NCBI GenBank assembly: GCA_008704415.1
Contig: VXIS01000048.1
Coordinates: 1 to 64,000, forward strand
From: Sphaerosporella brunnea
Lineage: Eukaryota; Ascomycota; Pezizomycetes; Pezizales; Pyronemataceae
Direction of reading: 5' to 3'
DNA length: 64,000 nucleotides
This document shows positions 33,270-46,600 of the stretch, one piece after another. The stretch's first letter is position 1. The number at the start of each line of letters is the position of its first letter. The notes under the pieces were generated by a model. It had not been told where the DNA came from. It did not search any database and saw only the letters and a list, made by a program, of their open reading frames with translations. The translations under genes were made by a program, and so were the position numbers.

Positions 33270-35617
33270 TTAGACACCAACGTACATGGGATCAACCTGC
33301 TCGGCGACTCTGCAGACTTCGGCCACTTCGGAACCTTGGGTATTGTTGTGCATGGTTTGAGGAGCTATGTTCCTAATTTGGAGCTGAGAATTTTCATTGC
33401 CTAGAAGAGAAGTATCCTTGTTAAGTGAATACTGGATGGCATCGTGCATGCGAGGTTCACTAGATTCATTGCTTAGAAGCTGAGACTGAGGCGGAGGTGC
33501 CTCAATTTCCTGGAAGACATCTATCTCGTCGGATGACATCGGGTACTGAAGCCTCGTCAGTTTACTGCTTCACTTCTTAGAATTTGGAACGTACATGATG
33601 CTCGAGGAACCTGCTGGGCGAGAAGTATCCCACTTCTATGAGCTGCTCTGTTTCGGCGTTCTTCACCACTGTGTAGTGTTGCAAGTGCTGGATCGAATTC
33701 TTGGTCTGATTTTTGGAATTTGAGACCATGAAACCCTCCTCGACAAGCCGGCGAAGAGCTATAAGAGCCCCATCACGATTACAGCCTACATCCCGTCACG
33801 AATTAATGTTGTTCTCCAGTAGTGATAGGGGTTGCATACGGAGCTCGGCTGCAAATACATCAATTGTAGTAGGGAACTTATCCACATTCCAGACATATGA
33901 AAGGACGCGGCGAAAGAAGGCGAGATTCTTCATTTTTTCCAGCAATTCTCCTTCCGCTGAACCGAGTAGACATGTGTAGCAGTAGTGAGAGTCAGGGATG
34001 CGAGGGTCCTTGTCTCTGAACCCATAGCACACGACATGTTGCCATCCATTGCAACCATCACAACGTATCATCTCGCCGCCAATGTCGTCCGATCTGTGTC
34101 CACATTCGCAAGAGAAGTTGGGCTTCTTCTTTCTCCTACCTCCTGGCTTAGCCTTGCTCCTCCTAGATTTCTTGCGCTTTTTCAGTTCTTCGGCTTTCGC
34201 ACTCGCAAGGACCAGCTTTTGCCCTCCCTCAGCGGTCCGTGGAATCTTGACGGCCTGCAGTGTGTCATCAACTGCTGGACGCTTTTGAGCAGCATACGAG
34301 AGCATCGGTGGTAAAATCTGAGTAGCTGGCCCTTCTCTGCTCAGCGCTCTCGGCGTTTCCATCATTTTTTGGAGGAACCCCTTCTCTTGACTGAGTGAAA
34401 TCTGCTCGGGAATTCTGAAAGAGTCTGGGACCATTTCGTTAGGTTGTGTTTCAGGGATTCGTTCCGTTGTAGCATCCACATCCATTTGAGAGTATTCGTC
34501 TTGGATGACAGCGACAGCAGGATGATTTTGGACTGCGGATGTTTTCTGAGCTTGACCAACGTCGGTGCCTGCGGCGGAAGTGGACTCCATCGTTTTGTCA
34601 ACATCAAAGTCCTCATAATCCAGAGGGGTCTCCCAATCCAGATATCTGTCGATGTCTTCGTTCACTTCGAAGAATCGGGTCGAGAGGCGACGTCCCACTC
34701 GTCCCTCCCCGATTCCAACTGGTTCTTCAGGATCAATGTCCAGGTTAGAAACCTTTACCGAGACCCTGCCGATTTGTATTGTTAGCTAGGAATCTTAACC
34801 CTTGGGGGCTTTTGGAAAGAGCTAGAGGTACAGATGAAATCCTGCATCCAGCACACCACAATTTGACCGCACAACATCGCCAGGGATAGAAAATCCTGGG
34901 GCATCGAAAGCTAGTCTTCTGAACCCGGGGGGGTTGTAGTCTAGAGGGGTATCATCCGAATAGGTCAAACGAATTGATAGCCAGCGTTTATCTGCGAGAC
35001 GTGAGTGGGAGACACAAACGAAGCATCCATAACAACACACCAGGGAGCGGATGAAGGGCCTGCGTGGTGGAAACCAGGGTTCTCGTAACTTGTTGAACCA
35101 TAGCAGTGGGAGTGGAGCCCCCAATCCCAAAGTGCTTTGTAACTTGTTCCCCGGATCCATCTGTGAATTGGACAGCGAAACTATTTTCGCCCCGATAGGA
35201 GAAGGTGAAGGTGTATGCTTCCATTACAAGGTCGGGCTTTTCTTGGTCAGTAAAGATACCTAGCTGCATGGCTTTAAGATAGCCCTTCTCCAAGGCATCG
35301 AATACGCCTTTTTCAAGATACTCGAGCAGTCTGTCGGATTGAGCGGCCTTTCCCTTTTGTAAACGAGTGACCTTAATGGCACCTGGATCTCGACGCTGAC
35401 TTGGCTCAGCCGTCGAAAAGGCCTCGTAGCTCCGGGCATACTCAGGAAGATAACGGAGCGTCGTGAAGCATTCGTCTGGAAACAAGCCTCTAATCCAGGC
35501 GAGAGAGCCAATTGAGGCACCAAGGAGACTCTGGACGAGCTGGAGGCTCTGCAACTGGGATGTCATCTGCTGCTGCTGGACCACTTCTGGCGCACGAACG
35601 ATCACCGCTTGTGCCAT
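33270..35617 (-). CDS. HOP1: HOP1-like HORMA-domain meiotic axis protein with PHD finger
   Basis: Five minus-strand exons (35617-35041, 34991-34832, 34765-33840, 33785-33595, 33545-33270) give 709 residues. Residues 20-250 form a HORMA domain: QSLLGASIGSLAWIRGLFPDECF, YTFTFSY, then LHPLPDKRWLSIRLTYSDDTPLDYNPPGF and DAGFHLVSVKVSNL, both completed by splicing. A Ser/Thr/Gln-rich linker and a very basic stretch (KKRKKSRRSKAK) lead to a PHD finger at about 464-511 (CECGH...CDGCNGWQHVVC...CYTC). A winged-helix-like segment follows. This HORMA plus zinc finger layout is that of Hop1, the chromosome-axis protein that promotes interhomolog recombination in meiosis. All exons are open. Confidence 0.9.
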
Positions 35618-36280
35618 GCTTGTAGCAGTGAAGGGTGATGGCTATGAATGGGTGAAATAGAAGGAACTCACATGTAGAGTTGGAGTCGATCCAACAACTA
35701 CGGCGGGTGAGTAAAGAGAGTGAGAAACAAGGAGGGAATTTGTGGGAAGTAATACAACTGGAGTACGGCGGGAATGGGTTAGGTGGGTAGCAGCAGTGGG
35801 ATGCAGAACAAAAGACAGTCAACTCGAATATGCATAAGAAAGCTGATTCTCTCGTCCGACATCATTCCTCGATGCCCCTGAATGTTTATATAGCCGTCCT
35901 GGAGAGGATGGTGATGATCTTGGTCATAAGGAAGTATGTACTATGTGTGCTGCCATTGTGTTATATCTGTATCTCGTGGGCCAGGAAGCGTTGTCTGCAA
36001 CGGGGCAACAAGTAGGCAGTATCTCGTCTAACATATCTCTCCTGGATATGTATGTTATCCCGCTCGATCGTCTCTCATCATAATCATAATGAACAAGGGG
36101 AATGGTATGGCTATCAAAATACAGATATCTTGTACACGATACGCTCCTTTCAGACCCATTGCTCATCAAATTTTTTTCTCTATGGACCTTAACTCCCCAT
36201 CGCACGAGTCTACCGCACTGTATGAGCGTAGAAAACCCGTCCGTAACTTTGCATCGATCTATACAATTGCCTGGCAGTAT
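35618..36280. other. promoter region of HOP1-like gene and 3' flank of QCR6
   Basis: 663 bp without a supported gene; A/T-rich and C/T-rich stretches only. Confidence 0.5.
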
Positions 36281-36852
36281 TTACTTGAGCTTGGCCCAGA
36301 GCTTGGGGGCAGCGCACTCGGTGGTACAGTGCATCAGGTGGAAGACTAGGGGTATCCGTCAGTTATCTGGCCATCATGGCCGGAAGTGCGCTAGCAGCGC
36401 GACCTCCGCCGAAGACTGGAGGAGCTCTTACACTCCTCAACACAGTCCTCCTTGGGCCCCTTGGAGTTGGGGTCCTCAGCAGCAGCCGTGACACGCTCAA
36501 CGCACTCGTCATAGTGGTGCTTGGCCGGCGCGCACTCCTTGGTCTTCTCGCACTCTGCAGCCTGACGTTAGCAACGTCGCTCACTATCCGGATCTTCCGT
36601 TCGAGCGTTCAATTTCCGGCAGGGCAACGGCTACCCGTTGAGCCATTGGGGGTGGCGGCGGAGACACATACCCTCCAAGAGAGCGGGCATAGGATCTTCG
36701 GGCTCTTCCACCTCTTCTTCCTCCGCCTCGGGTTCCTCCTCCTTGGTGGGCTCGGCCTCCTCGGCCTCAGGCTCCGCCGGGGGAGCCTCGGCGTGGACCT
36801 CAGTGATGGTGAGGGAGGAGTAGAGGTCGGCGATGAACGACGACAGAGACAT
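36281..36852 (-). CDS. QCR6: cytochrome bc1 complex acidic hinge subunit
   Basis: Three minus-strand exons (36852-36672, 36554-36432, 36345-36281) give 122 residues. After a short N-terminus comes an extremely acidic stretch (Glu/Pro repeats, residues 20-55), then a conserved C-terminal domain. That domain reads LLEECEKTKECAPAKHHYDECVERV and CVEEFFHLMHCTTECAAPKLWAKLK. The Cys spacings are those of the disulfide-bonded hinge domain facing the intermembrane space. The protein helps cytochrome c dock on complex III. Both introns (117 and 86 bp) are longer than the local norm. It is divergent from GPI18, 249 bp away. Confidence 0.93.
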
Positions 36853-37101
36853 GTTGAGGGATTGGTGGCGGGCGGGTGGTGGGGGTGGTGGGGTGTGGCT
36901 CGAGATGTTTCCGGGTGAATTGAAGTTCGCGAAAAAGAACGGGTCGGTAGAGTAAGGTGGGACTTTCTCGGCGGTAAATGGCGCTCAAATGATTGGGTGC
37001 GGTTTGCTGAGTCATTAGTGTCAACCGAATGGGCGCCTTTTTCTCCTGAACATGCACGAACGACGACGACCCATGGTGAGAGAATTTGGATTCCAAACGA
37101 C
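36853..37101. promoter_or_regulatory. shared divergent promoter, QCR6 / GPI18
   Basis: 249 bp between start codons pointing apart. It would shrink to 144 bp if the in-frame upstream ATG at 36997 were the GPI18 start. Confidence 0.35.
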
Positions 37102-38553
37102 ATGACGATGGCTCTCCCGGAAGGAATCGCGATGATACAAAGACGACCTTACTTGACCCTATTCTCCGTGTTCAGTTGCTGGAAATTGCTTCTAGCCGCG
37201 ATCGCTTTGGTCACTCCTTCCCCAGCATACGATACGTCCACCTCCCTCGCCCTACTCCCCGACTCCTCAAGCTCTTCAATCGGAGTTAGCTTAGTCGGGG
37301 CTCTCTGCAACAGGCTTACTAGATGGGACGCAATATACTTCACCAAGGCGGCTCAGAGAGGATACATGAACGAACAAGAGTGGGCATTTGGGTGGGGATA
37401 CACTCAGGCGATCGCTGCTACTCGTAGAGGTATGGCTGGTGGTTTGTGTCTCCACCCATTTTCGTGGCTGATCAATGGACAGTGCTCTTCTCCGCACCTA
37501 AAGAGCTCACACCACCATACCCGGAGATAATCAGTGCCATTCTACTCTCGAATGCGTGCCATTTCGCATCAGTCGTCGTTCTCTACAAATTGACACTCTT
37601 GAGCAGTAACTCTCGGCGCGCAAAGAAAACAGCATGGCTAGCTTCAGCCTTTCATATTCTATCTCCGGCCGGTTTATTCTTGTCTGCGCCGTACAGCGAA
37701 AGCCTCTTCTCGTTTTTAAGCTTCACTGGCAGCTATCTATATCAATGGTCGTCAGTTGCGACGCGGTCCGGGCAACACTTATCTGGAAATGCTGTCACTT
37801 TATGTAGCGCCATCGTTTTCTCAGTGGCTTGCACGGTCAGGAGTAATGGACTGCTCAATGGACTGATATTTCTGCTCGATTTCACATCCGAAGTGAACAA
37901 CCTTACAAAGGAACTGACACTGCGGCGTCTCATCCGCGTGTTTATTCTGGGGGTTGGCGGACTGGTTCTAGGCGCAGGAGTGGTATTGCCCCAATATATT
38001 GCATGGAAAGAATATTGCACCGAAGGTTCTCTCAGGCCATGGTGTACGAAGCTGGTACCTAGTATTTACAGCTACGTCCAAGATTTTTACTGGTAGATAC
38101 ACAGCTGCTTTTTTTTTTTCCATCGGCCATGATTAACTCTGAAACAGGAATGTTGGGTTGTTTAGATACTGGACTCTTTCCAATCTCCCGCTTTTCCTGC
38201 TGGCGGCGCCCACAATCTTCGTGCTACTCGAGTCCGGAGTGTGGGGCATTCAACAACGGGAGTTGATCACTGATGTGAACACTGAAATGGTGTCTCGACT
38301 GGCCATCGCCCAGCTACTCCTTACCGGAATGGCATTGGTGGGATACCACGTACAAATAATCACAAGAATGAGCAGTGGCTGTGCAGTATGGTACTGGTGG
38401 GTTGCTGCTATCACTATGGACGAAGCTGTGTCCAAATACGGGGCCAGCTCGCGTTCCGGTGGTATGCCGGGTAGCGCGTGGGTCTTGCGGTGGATGGTCA
38501 TGTACGGCCTCATACAAGGTGTCCTGTATGCGGGCTTTCTGCCCCCGGCGTAG
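37102..38553 (+). CDS. GPI18: GPI mannosyltransferase 2 (PIG-V family)
   Basis: Three exons (37102-37429, 37483-38092, 38148-38553) give 447 residues from the chosen ATG; an in-frame ATG at 36997 would add 35 residues without family-like sequence. The protein is strongly hydrophobic with about eight or more membrane segments. It shows LTRWDAIYFTKAAQRGY, the conserved luminal DxxxF/Y-type catalytic loop of PIG-V, then FHILSPAGLFLSAPYSESLFSFLSF and RSNGLL. The C-terminal half has QYIAWKEYC, PWC and FYWNVGLFRYW across the last junction. GPI18 adds the second mannose to the GPI anchor precursor at the ER membrane. Confidence 0.9.
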
Positions 38554-38723
38554 TGTTGTGTCGAAGCTGGCAATGCCGAAAGCACCCAATACTGAACGTG
38601 CTGTGTTTAAATTGCCGAGGGCGGGGTTAGCTCTCACCTCAACGCCCGGTGACGATCTCATCATATCAGCATTCACATCAACAACTATCACCCCACATCA
38701 CATGAATTGGTAGACCAACCAAG

Positions 38724-39990
38724 ATGTTTCCCGCGCCGCTGTACCCCCTCAAATGCGGTGCGTCTATCTGTCCCTTATCCCTCGCGGGGCACACAGAGGC
38801 GAGGCTAACAGAACCCAGGAACTAACTCTTACGACTGGGGTAAACTCGGGAGCTCTTCTGCGGCCGCACAGTACGCGGCCGCCAACGGCTTCCAGGTCGA
38901 CGAATCGAAGCCTTACGCTGAGGTAGCTCCCCTCTCCCTACTCTGGGCCTCGCTGACAGCAACTAGCTGTGGATGGGAACGCACCCGTCCAACCCATCGA
39001 TCAACATCACGAGCGGGCGCACGCTGCTGGAACTGGTGCAGGAGAACCAGGTGCTTCTCTCGGCGGCGGTGGCAGAACGGTGCGGGCAGCAGCTGCCGTT
39101 CCTGTTTAAGGTGCTCAGCATCCAAGCGCACCGGACAAGAAGCTTGCGGAGCGCCTGCACAAGGATCCTAAGAACTATCCTGATGCTAACCACAAGCCGG
39201 AAATGACGATTGCGGTCACGCTGTTTGACGGGTTCTGTGGATTCCGCCCGCTGCAGGAGATTGCCAGTTTTTTGGAGAATACCCCGAAGCTGAGGGGGTT
39301 GGTCGGCGAGGAGAAGACGCAGAAGGCGGCGCTGAAGTCGCTGTTTGCGGCGATCATGACCGCCCCCGAGGACAGGTTCATGCCTTTGACGAAACGGCTG
39401 GCTGAGTCGGCGGTGAAGAATCCTGACGGCTTTGCGGGCAAGGAGTTTGGCGGGAAAACGCTGGCTGAGCTTATCGTCAGATTAGATTAACAGTTCCCGG
39501 AGGATATTGGATTGTTTTGTAGTCTGGTCCTGAACTATATCACTCCAACCAGGCGTCTTCCTCCGCGCTAACGACCCCCACGCTTACCTCTCTGGCGATA
39601 TCATCGAGTGCATGGCCGCCTCCGACAACGTCGTCCGCGCCAGATTAACGCCCAAATTCAAGGACGTCGTCGAAATGCTTCGCGCCCATTGAGGAGCAGA
39701 AAATGAAGCCGCAGCCATGGAGCAAGGCAAGGGCGGAAGCAGACCCGCCGATTGAGGAGTTTGCGGTCGTGAAAACGGAGCTGGCGAAGAGTGAGAGCGA
39801 GGAGTTTGAGGGCGTTGGCGGACCTAGTATTGTCATTGTGACTGAGGGCAAAAGATGGATCACGGTTGGTCCCAAGACCGAGACCCTCAGTAGGGGAAAG
39901 GTCTTCTTTGTCGGTGCTACTGCGAACGTGCAGTTGTGCGCGAATGAGGAGGGGCTGGTTATGTTCAGGGCGTTTTGTGAGCTGAAGTAG
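38724..39990 (+). pseudogene. type I mannose-6-phosphate isomerase, multiply disrupted
   Basis: The first three exons look normal (38724-38757, 38819-38922, from 38967): [22 protein letters not shown] and [15 protein letters not shown]. The frame then breaks at about 39130, where the zinc-site block QAHPDKK...[11 protein letters not shown] is reached only by changing frame. A few residues normally between FKVLSI and QAH are also missing. The next frame (IAVTLFDGFCGFRPL) meets TAA at 39488-39490 where the family has a Gln-Phe-Pro region. [25 protein letters not shown] and PPIEEFAVVKTEL...GPSIVIV...FFVGATA lie in further shifted frames after about 39550 and 39670, with parts deleted. The enzyme links fructose-6-phosphate to mannose metabolism. 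Since it is normally needed, another copy or an assembly fault must be considered. Confidence 0.8.
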
Positions 39991-40666
39991 GTGCGCTTAT
40001 GCAGTTATTGATTCATCAAATCACAACGATAACCGACTATGAATCGCTGCACGTACTTTGTACTCGGTCGTTCGAGTGACGTCTGGTGATATCTTCCGCT
40101 GTCGCAACTAATCGGGCTCGGCGCAACTCTCGATCCCGAGTCTCAGCTATGCTGGGATCCAGCACGGACAAGTGCTGATGAATGCGATCCGCGCCGCGGA
40201 GTTGTGTGAGAGAGTTGCGCAGTTGACCTTCAAAGTGAAATTGACGTCTTGGCAGGTGGCTTTCCATGTTTCTCCGATTTCACCGTGCAGCGAGTAGTAA
40301 AACCTCTTGTGAGCACAACGACCTTAACACTACTACATCCTTTTCCATCCAATAACTTTGCATCCCATCAACGATTCCATCGACAGAGAGGATAAAATTC
40401 ATCACTAAACTTTACCGCCGATATTCGGACGGCGCAACGTCGCCAACCCGCTAGCTAGCGCCCCCATCTGTCACGCCCACAAACAGCTTCAGGCGCAGAC
40501 CACCGGTAGCTTGCTTCAGAATTGACAGCAAGCTCAAAGGTTACTCCGTGAGTGCCGAAGGCTTCCTGCGGTCTCCCATAGATATATTGACCATTTTCAG
40601 GATCAGGTAGTCCATTAGCAATCACCGTTGACCTCCGAACGTCGTGTTGAACCAACCCGGCCAACC
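39991..40666. other. upstream region of BLM10
   Basis: 676 bp with no supported gene; presumably holds the BLM10 promoter. Confidence 0.5.
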
Positions 40667-43600
40667 ATGAGTAAACTTCCGGATTTTCTGATCGCCCATC
40701 TTGTTAACGGTAATGATCAAGCTGGTTCTGGCGCTACTAGCCCGGGCGCCGAATGGAGGGAGGACGAAGGCGATCAGCACTCGCGGTATAGACCGCGGAC
40801 CTACCCATACCATCGGTATCTACCTTACGAAGTAGAAGACGAGGCGGAACGCCAGAGGCATCTCGATGAAATCGTTCGAAATCTCTACATTGCTATAGAA
40901 TCACGAGATTTTGCGCCTGGTGCGGTGCGCTGGACAAGGGAACTTCGAGGCTGGCTTGGATTGAAGTTTGATCCGCCCCGCAAAACTCGAGCGAAGCTTG
41001 TGAGGCTCTATTACGAGCTCGCATTGGCACCAGGAATGGACACCGCGGTTGCCGAGAGATTTGCGAACATGTTCATGACCTTGACAAAGTATATTTCCAA
41101 TTCCCTTTGTTTTTTCCTCTCGCGGGTGTTGGAATTAGTTGCATTGGGTCGATTGTCCATAATCAAAAAGAATGCTAAGAAGTTGAAAGGCGGAAACATT
41201 ACTTGCATCCAGGGAAGGATCTGAGTCTGGATTGGAGGCCGCTCTACAAAGAATTGAAGAGCTTCGTACTGCCTCAAGAATCGGGCTTCGTCCACTCAGC
41301 CGTTGTGAAGAAGCCCCTGCGCACGTTAACGAGGATGTGCTCGTTTGCACAGTTCTACTTCGATCCCGACAGTCTTACCGATATGTTCGAAGAATTCCTG
41401 CCCTATGTGAGCAATATGTCATCCCATGAAGTGACTACATCTGATGTTTGAAAAAGTTCACGACTTCCAACATCGAGGGTGCATTTGCAGTGGTTGGTCT
41501 GCTCAATCTTCTCATGCCAACAGGCCCTCCACCACCAGAGAACCCAAAGCTTCAGCCGACGTATTATTTGCCCAGTTAGATCTCCACACCTCTTTCTTCT
41601 GCGGAATTTATGGCTAATGTGTTTCCAGCATTGTTTAATCTCTGGTCCATGGTAAACCGATCCAAGACATTCGACGTTTGCTTTCTTGATTTGTTATCCA
41701 GATTAGCGCGGGATATGCTACTCGCAAAGCATGTACCTTTCGGTCAGCATGGTATCTTCACAAAAGAGCAGTCATCGTTGATATTTACCGCAATTCTGAG
41801 ATTGCTCGAAATCCCTGTTGGTCAGGCAACATCTGCATACAGCCAACACGTGGATTCAAATGCCGGAATGGCGATAGCCCTGGACCGAGATCAGAGGAAA
41901 AGCCCGGTAGCCTACCATATCGCCAGATGGGTGGTTATGTCGCTTTCACCGATGTGTCTCGACCAAGAGGACAGCATTTTGTCTAATCTCGAGGGATTAA
42001 TACAGGCAGTGGAGACCTTTTTCCATCCATCAAATTCTGGCGCATGGACGAAGTCCCTCTCGCAGCTTGTCTACTATCTGGCCGACTTCTTCGTCATGAG
42101 ATGGAACAGGGAGAACAGCGGGGAGGTGGAACTTCCTGAAGAGAGACGGCTGAGCCCAGAACTAAAGGATCGGTTCGTCTTATGCCTCAGAGAAGTTACC
42201 TTCATGGGGATATATGCGAAGAGCAGCACGGCCATGAGTCTTTCTTTGTCAGCTCTGCAAAGCCTTGCTTTCCTGCAGCCGAAACTTATCTTGCCTGGTG
42301 CTTTGCAGCGGATATATCCTTCCATGTCAGGCTTAGTAGAAGTACACCGCACGACTTCTTCGCTACGGTCGCTTCAAGTCCTGTCTCGCTCGTTGGTGAC
42401 TACCAGGGGATTTCGTTGCCATGTCACCACGTTGCTAGGGCTGGCCCTTCCCGGTATCGATGCCAACGATTTGGATAAGACAATGCATACCTTGGCATTT
42501 ATCCAGGCACTGACAAATTGTATATCACTTCATGATCTGACCCAGGAGAAGGACGGCTCGGGATTGGCGAGCCATCTTGCTATGGACTGGGTCGGCACTG
42601 AAGTGGACCGTCTGGAGCGGGAAGGTGCTGATGTGCACATCGACTACGACACCGAATTGACGGATGAGTATGAAGAGGCGATACTAAGGTCTTCAACCGC
42701 CGGGTTTTCGGAGTTCATCATCTCATTTCTGGGACGAGTTTTCACCTTACTCGAAAACCTCCCAGATTCTAACCGGGTTAGGAGCGGATCGCCGGAGGAA
42801 AGTGTGATGAACACCCTACCTGTAGCTTTGACACCACTTTTTGCAGCACTCTCTCCGGAACTCTATGATATTGCCTTGCAAAAGGTGGTTGATTTTGTGG
42901 GAAATCACGTTATCCACCAGGCCCGTGATGCCATGGCCTTTATCTGCAATGCACTGGCCAAAGTAAACCCCGAAAAGGCCTTAAAAGCATTAGTGCCTGT
43001 GTTGGTTCGTAACATTCGTACCGAAATTGACGATAACAATGCGGCGTCTTCCCGCAACACGGGCAATGATGTGCTTCCTCGGGATAGAGGCCTTGTCTGG
43101 AATATCAGCATCCTCTCTATGTCAATTGTCCACGTTGGAGAGCCAATACTGAAGCACCAGCAGGAGTTGTTTGACATCGCTACTTACATGACAAATAAGT
43201 GTAAAGGCATCCCAACAGTTCACGTGTCGAACTTCATCCACCACCTGCTTCTCAACCTGACTGTCATCTACACCACCGATTTTGCCATCGCCCAGCCAAA
43301 GCCAGATAGTTCTGGTACGTACTGTTCCTCAACTTTCGTTTTACATACATACTGACCAGTTTTGCCAAGAATTCGGGATTGAGGCATGGGGTAAACTTGA
43401 AGATCCTCAAAACCTCGACATCAAATGGCATGTTCCATCACATGCCGAAATCGAATTTGCCGTGAAACTGTTTTGCTCTCAGGCAGGAGGAGCCGTTGAG
43501 GCTTTAGAGTCACTCACTTCAGACACTTCTTCGATCAAGAGAGACGGTACTGGCAAGGAGTGGTCTGATGAGGTAACAAGAAACTTGGTGCTCCTCCGTC

Positions 43601-46600
43601 TTGCCATGTCTGGTGCTGCTGGATTGTTCGATCCACGATACGTCTCAGAAGGCTCGCTGGCCGAACGTAATACTAGTTTCAAGCACATAGACGAAGACAC
43701 CGAAATGAAGGATGAGGACGAGGTCGATACTGAGGCAGATGCAGAGGGCGATACACAGGACGATGAACCAAAAACCACTCACAGATATCCTGCAGGCTAC
43801 GCCTTGGGGGACGAGAGTGACCCTCTGTACATCGCAATCCACGAGCTGCGTGATCGCATTGGCAACACGCTTCATCATGTTCATAAATTCTTGACCGCAA
43901 AACAAGAAGACGATGTTGCATGTTTCAACGCATTGTATAGTGTATGGCCCCTGTGCTTCTCGTTCTCTAATCCATGCTGACGTTTCACAGACATACCGTG
44001 TCTGGTTCATCGACGTTGGGATCGAGAGGTCCGCCCACCTTGTAGATAGAATCACTCGGCTGTTTTCGACGGACATCCAGACCTTCAAAGTCAGCGGACT
44101 TCGTAAATGCTACCCTCGTCCGTTATTACTCCGGAGATCCAATCTATATCATCTTCAGCGACTCCGACATAACTGCGGACCGCGTCCACAGTCAAATCTA
44201 GACAAGCGGTTAATTCTGGATCTTGCCGAATCGTGCGTGTCTCTCTACGCAGACGTCAGACGGCATGCCCAGAGTGCCAGTGAATCTGCAGCAAAGGTCA
44301 TAATTGGTGCAAGACCACTCGTTATTCCTCCCCTCCTGCAGGCATTCCAACAGGCCTTGAAAACCAATGATTACGAGCGGATGAAGGGTGCCATGTACAC
44401 AATTATTTATGGAACTCTTGCGAAAACCGCGGGCAGAAACTGGAACTTTGCGCCGACCTTAATCAGATGTTACATTGCTGCCAGCTCCGCAGACAAGCCC
44501 TCTGTGCAGAAACTTGTAACAAATGCTTTCTTGCAAGTTATGGATTACGGCAGAGCAGTGGAGAAGATGGTTATTGTGAATGACAGCCTGGTGCGAAATA
44601 TAGCACCCGACGAAAACCTGCTGGGCGTCATTGCTCAGAAGCGGGAAAAAATTCAGAGGAAGAAGGATTTCACCGAGCGCAAGAAGGCCGAGCTCGCGGT
44701 GGAGCTGGTTGAGTTAGCCAAGACCTCGCACTGGAGAACAGCGTCACGAATCGTCACTGTCCTTGTGAACCTTGGATTGAGATTTACGACCATTGCCCCA
44801 CAGAGCCTGCTTGAACTGGCGACCCTTGGGACGGTCGACACCCACCCTGGACTTCGCGGCCTTTACTCCTCATGTTTGATAGCCGTAAGTACCTCGTCAG
44901 GTGGCCGTATTTTTGTGCGCCTTACTTACCTTTCGTAGTTGTTCTGCCTTGTTGAATTGCGGGCCACTTGCGCACACGATCAGAAGCGTCTGCTTTTGGA
45001 GGACTTGTACATACCGCACAAGATTTCCACACCCACCAAGCGAGAAGACCCGAACTGGACGAAGGAGTTTCTGGCCTCCTTTGCTCAGCCAGATGCAAAG
45101 TACTATGTGGATCACGACTACCCTGGATGGCTAGTCTGGGATAAGGAATTTCCCGCATACAAGGTCAACTCAGGTGAAGAGCTACAGTACGACGAGATAG
45201 AAGAGGAAGCCAGGAAAACAATCGGGAAACATTTGAATCGCCAGTGGTTCAAGACTTTCTTTGGATACCTCAAGCAGGAGCCTCGTGAAGGCGGAGGTGA
45301 TCGGTTCCGGATGGCCAGCTCCATGTTGCTAGAGTTTGCTTTCGACCTTGTAAGGCAAGGCAGGGCGTCCGTTACATTCGAAGAACTCAAGATTGAGACG
45401 AACGAGGTTCTGGGGGATGGAACTGATAGGCATGAGCATCGCGCGACTGCGGAGATTCTGGGTGCCATGGTGTCTTCATATCGGGATTCTAATGCGCAAG
45501 CCAGGGACCTGATGTGGGAGTATGTGTTCCCAATCGTCAAGAAGATTTTTGAAGACGGGTTGACGCCGGAAAACTCCTCATATTGGACAGGATTTTTGCA
45601 GATGGTTCTGGTATGAATGATGCCCCCGAAGTCTAGCTTGCGGCAGTTGTTGACTATCACTCTTTCAGCAAGGAAAAGACCCCAGGAGGTCATGGCCGAT
45701 TGTGGAGTGGCTTAGCTCGTTCCGGCTGGATATGCACTCCAACGCTGCGTTCAAGGAAAGCTCCAAGATACAGCTACTGCAGCAATGTATCGCAGCCGCC
45801 GGCTGGCATTTCCAGAACGACACGCCAATTTTAGAAGACTTCCTTCAGCACCTTGATCATCCCTACAAAGGTGAGCCATTTGTTTGAAGGCATTTGGATA
45901 TTTACTGACGTAATTTTAGGTGTCCGAGAAGCCATGGGCGGCACGCTGGGCATGATTTACCGCAATCAACACCATGTTTCGCATGATAGCGTCCAGGCCT
46001 TGATGGACTCCCAGGCTAAGGGGTCACCCGTTGGTATTGCGCCCTATCGGCCATCTGCAGAATTCGCAGCAACTATTGATGAGATATTCAAACGCCTCAA
46101 GCAATGGCGCCACGAACGCACACCCGGCCAGCAGTCCCCATCGTCCTACACATCTGCCAGTAAAACCGTGCTTCTTTGGCTTGAGACCACACTATCATCT
46201 CACGAATGCACGCAACTCATACCGTTCTTCCCTCAGCACTTTATGCCAGAGATGCTTCACATGATGGACATCAAGGAAGATCCGGAACTGATGTCGCTTG
46301 CTTACCACGTCTTCCGACACCTTCCTAATGTTCCTCTCCCAGTTAACGAGGATAAAGACTTCATCTCCTCACTAATAAACATTGGAACCACATCCACCCT
46401 CTGGCACCAGAGGCTACGTGTCTTGATCAATATGCAGGTCATTTACTTCCGCCGCTTGTTCCTTATTTCACGAGAAGAACAAGAGCGTCTGTTCACCTCG
46501 GTCTCCAATATGCTTGAAGACTCGCAATTGGAGGTACGACTTGGTGCGGCAGCCACACTGTCGGGAATGATTAGGTGTTCGCCTGTTAGACTACGCGAAG

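Noticed and set aside
36376..36918. Plus-strand 180-codon hydrophobic frame
   Set aside because: Antisense to QCR6; the minus-strand splice product matches the bc1 hinge protein.
41401..41456. Apparent frameshift and stop in BLM10 at 41449
   Set aside because: A GTGAGC...AAAAAG intron (41407-41456) removes it and restores the conserved LPYF-TTSNIEGAF reading in frame.
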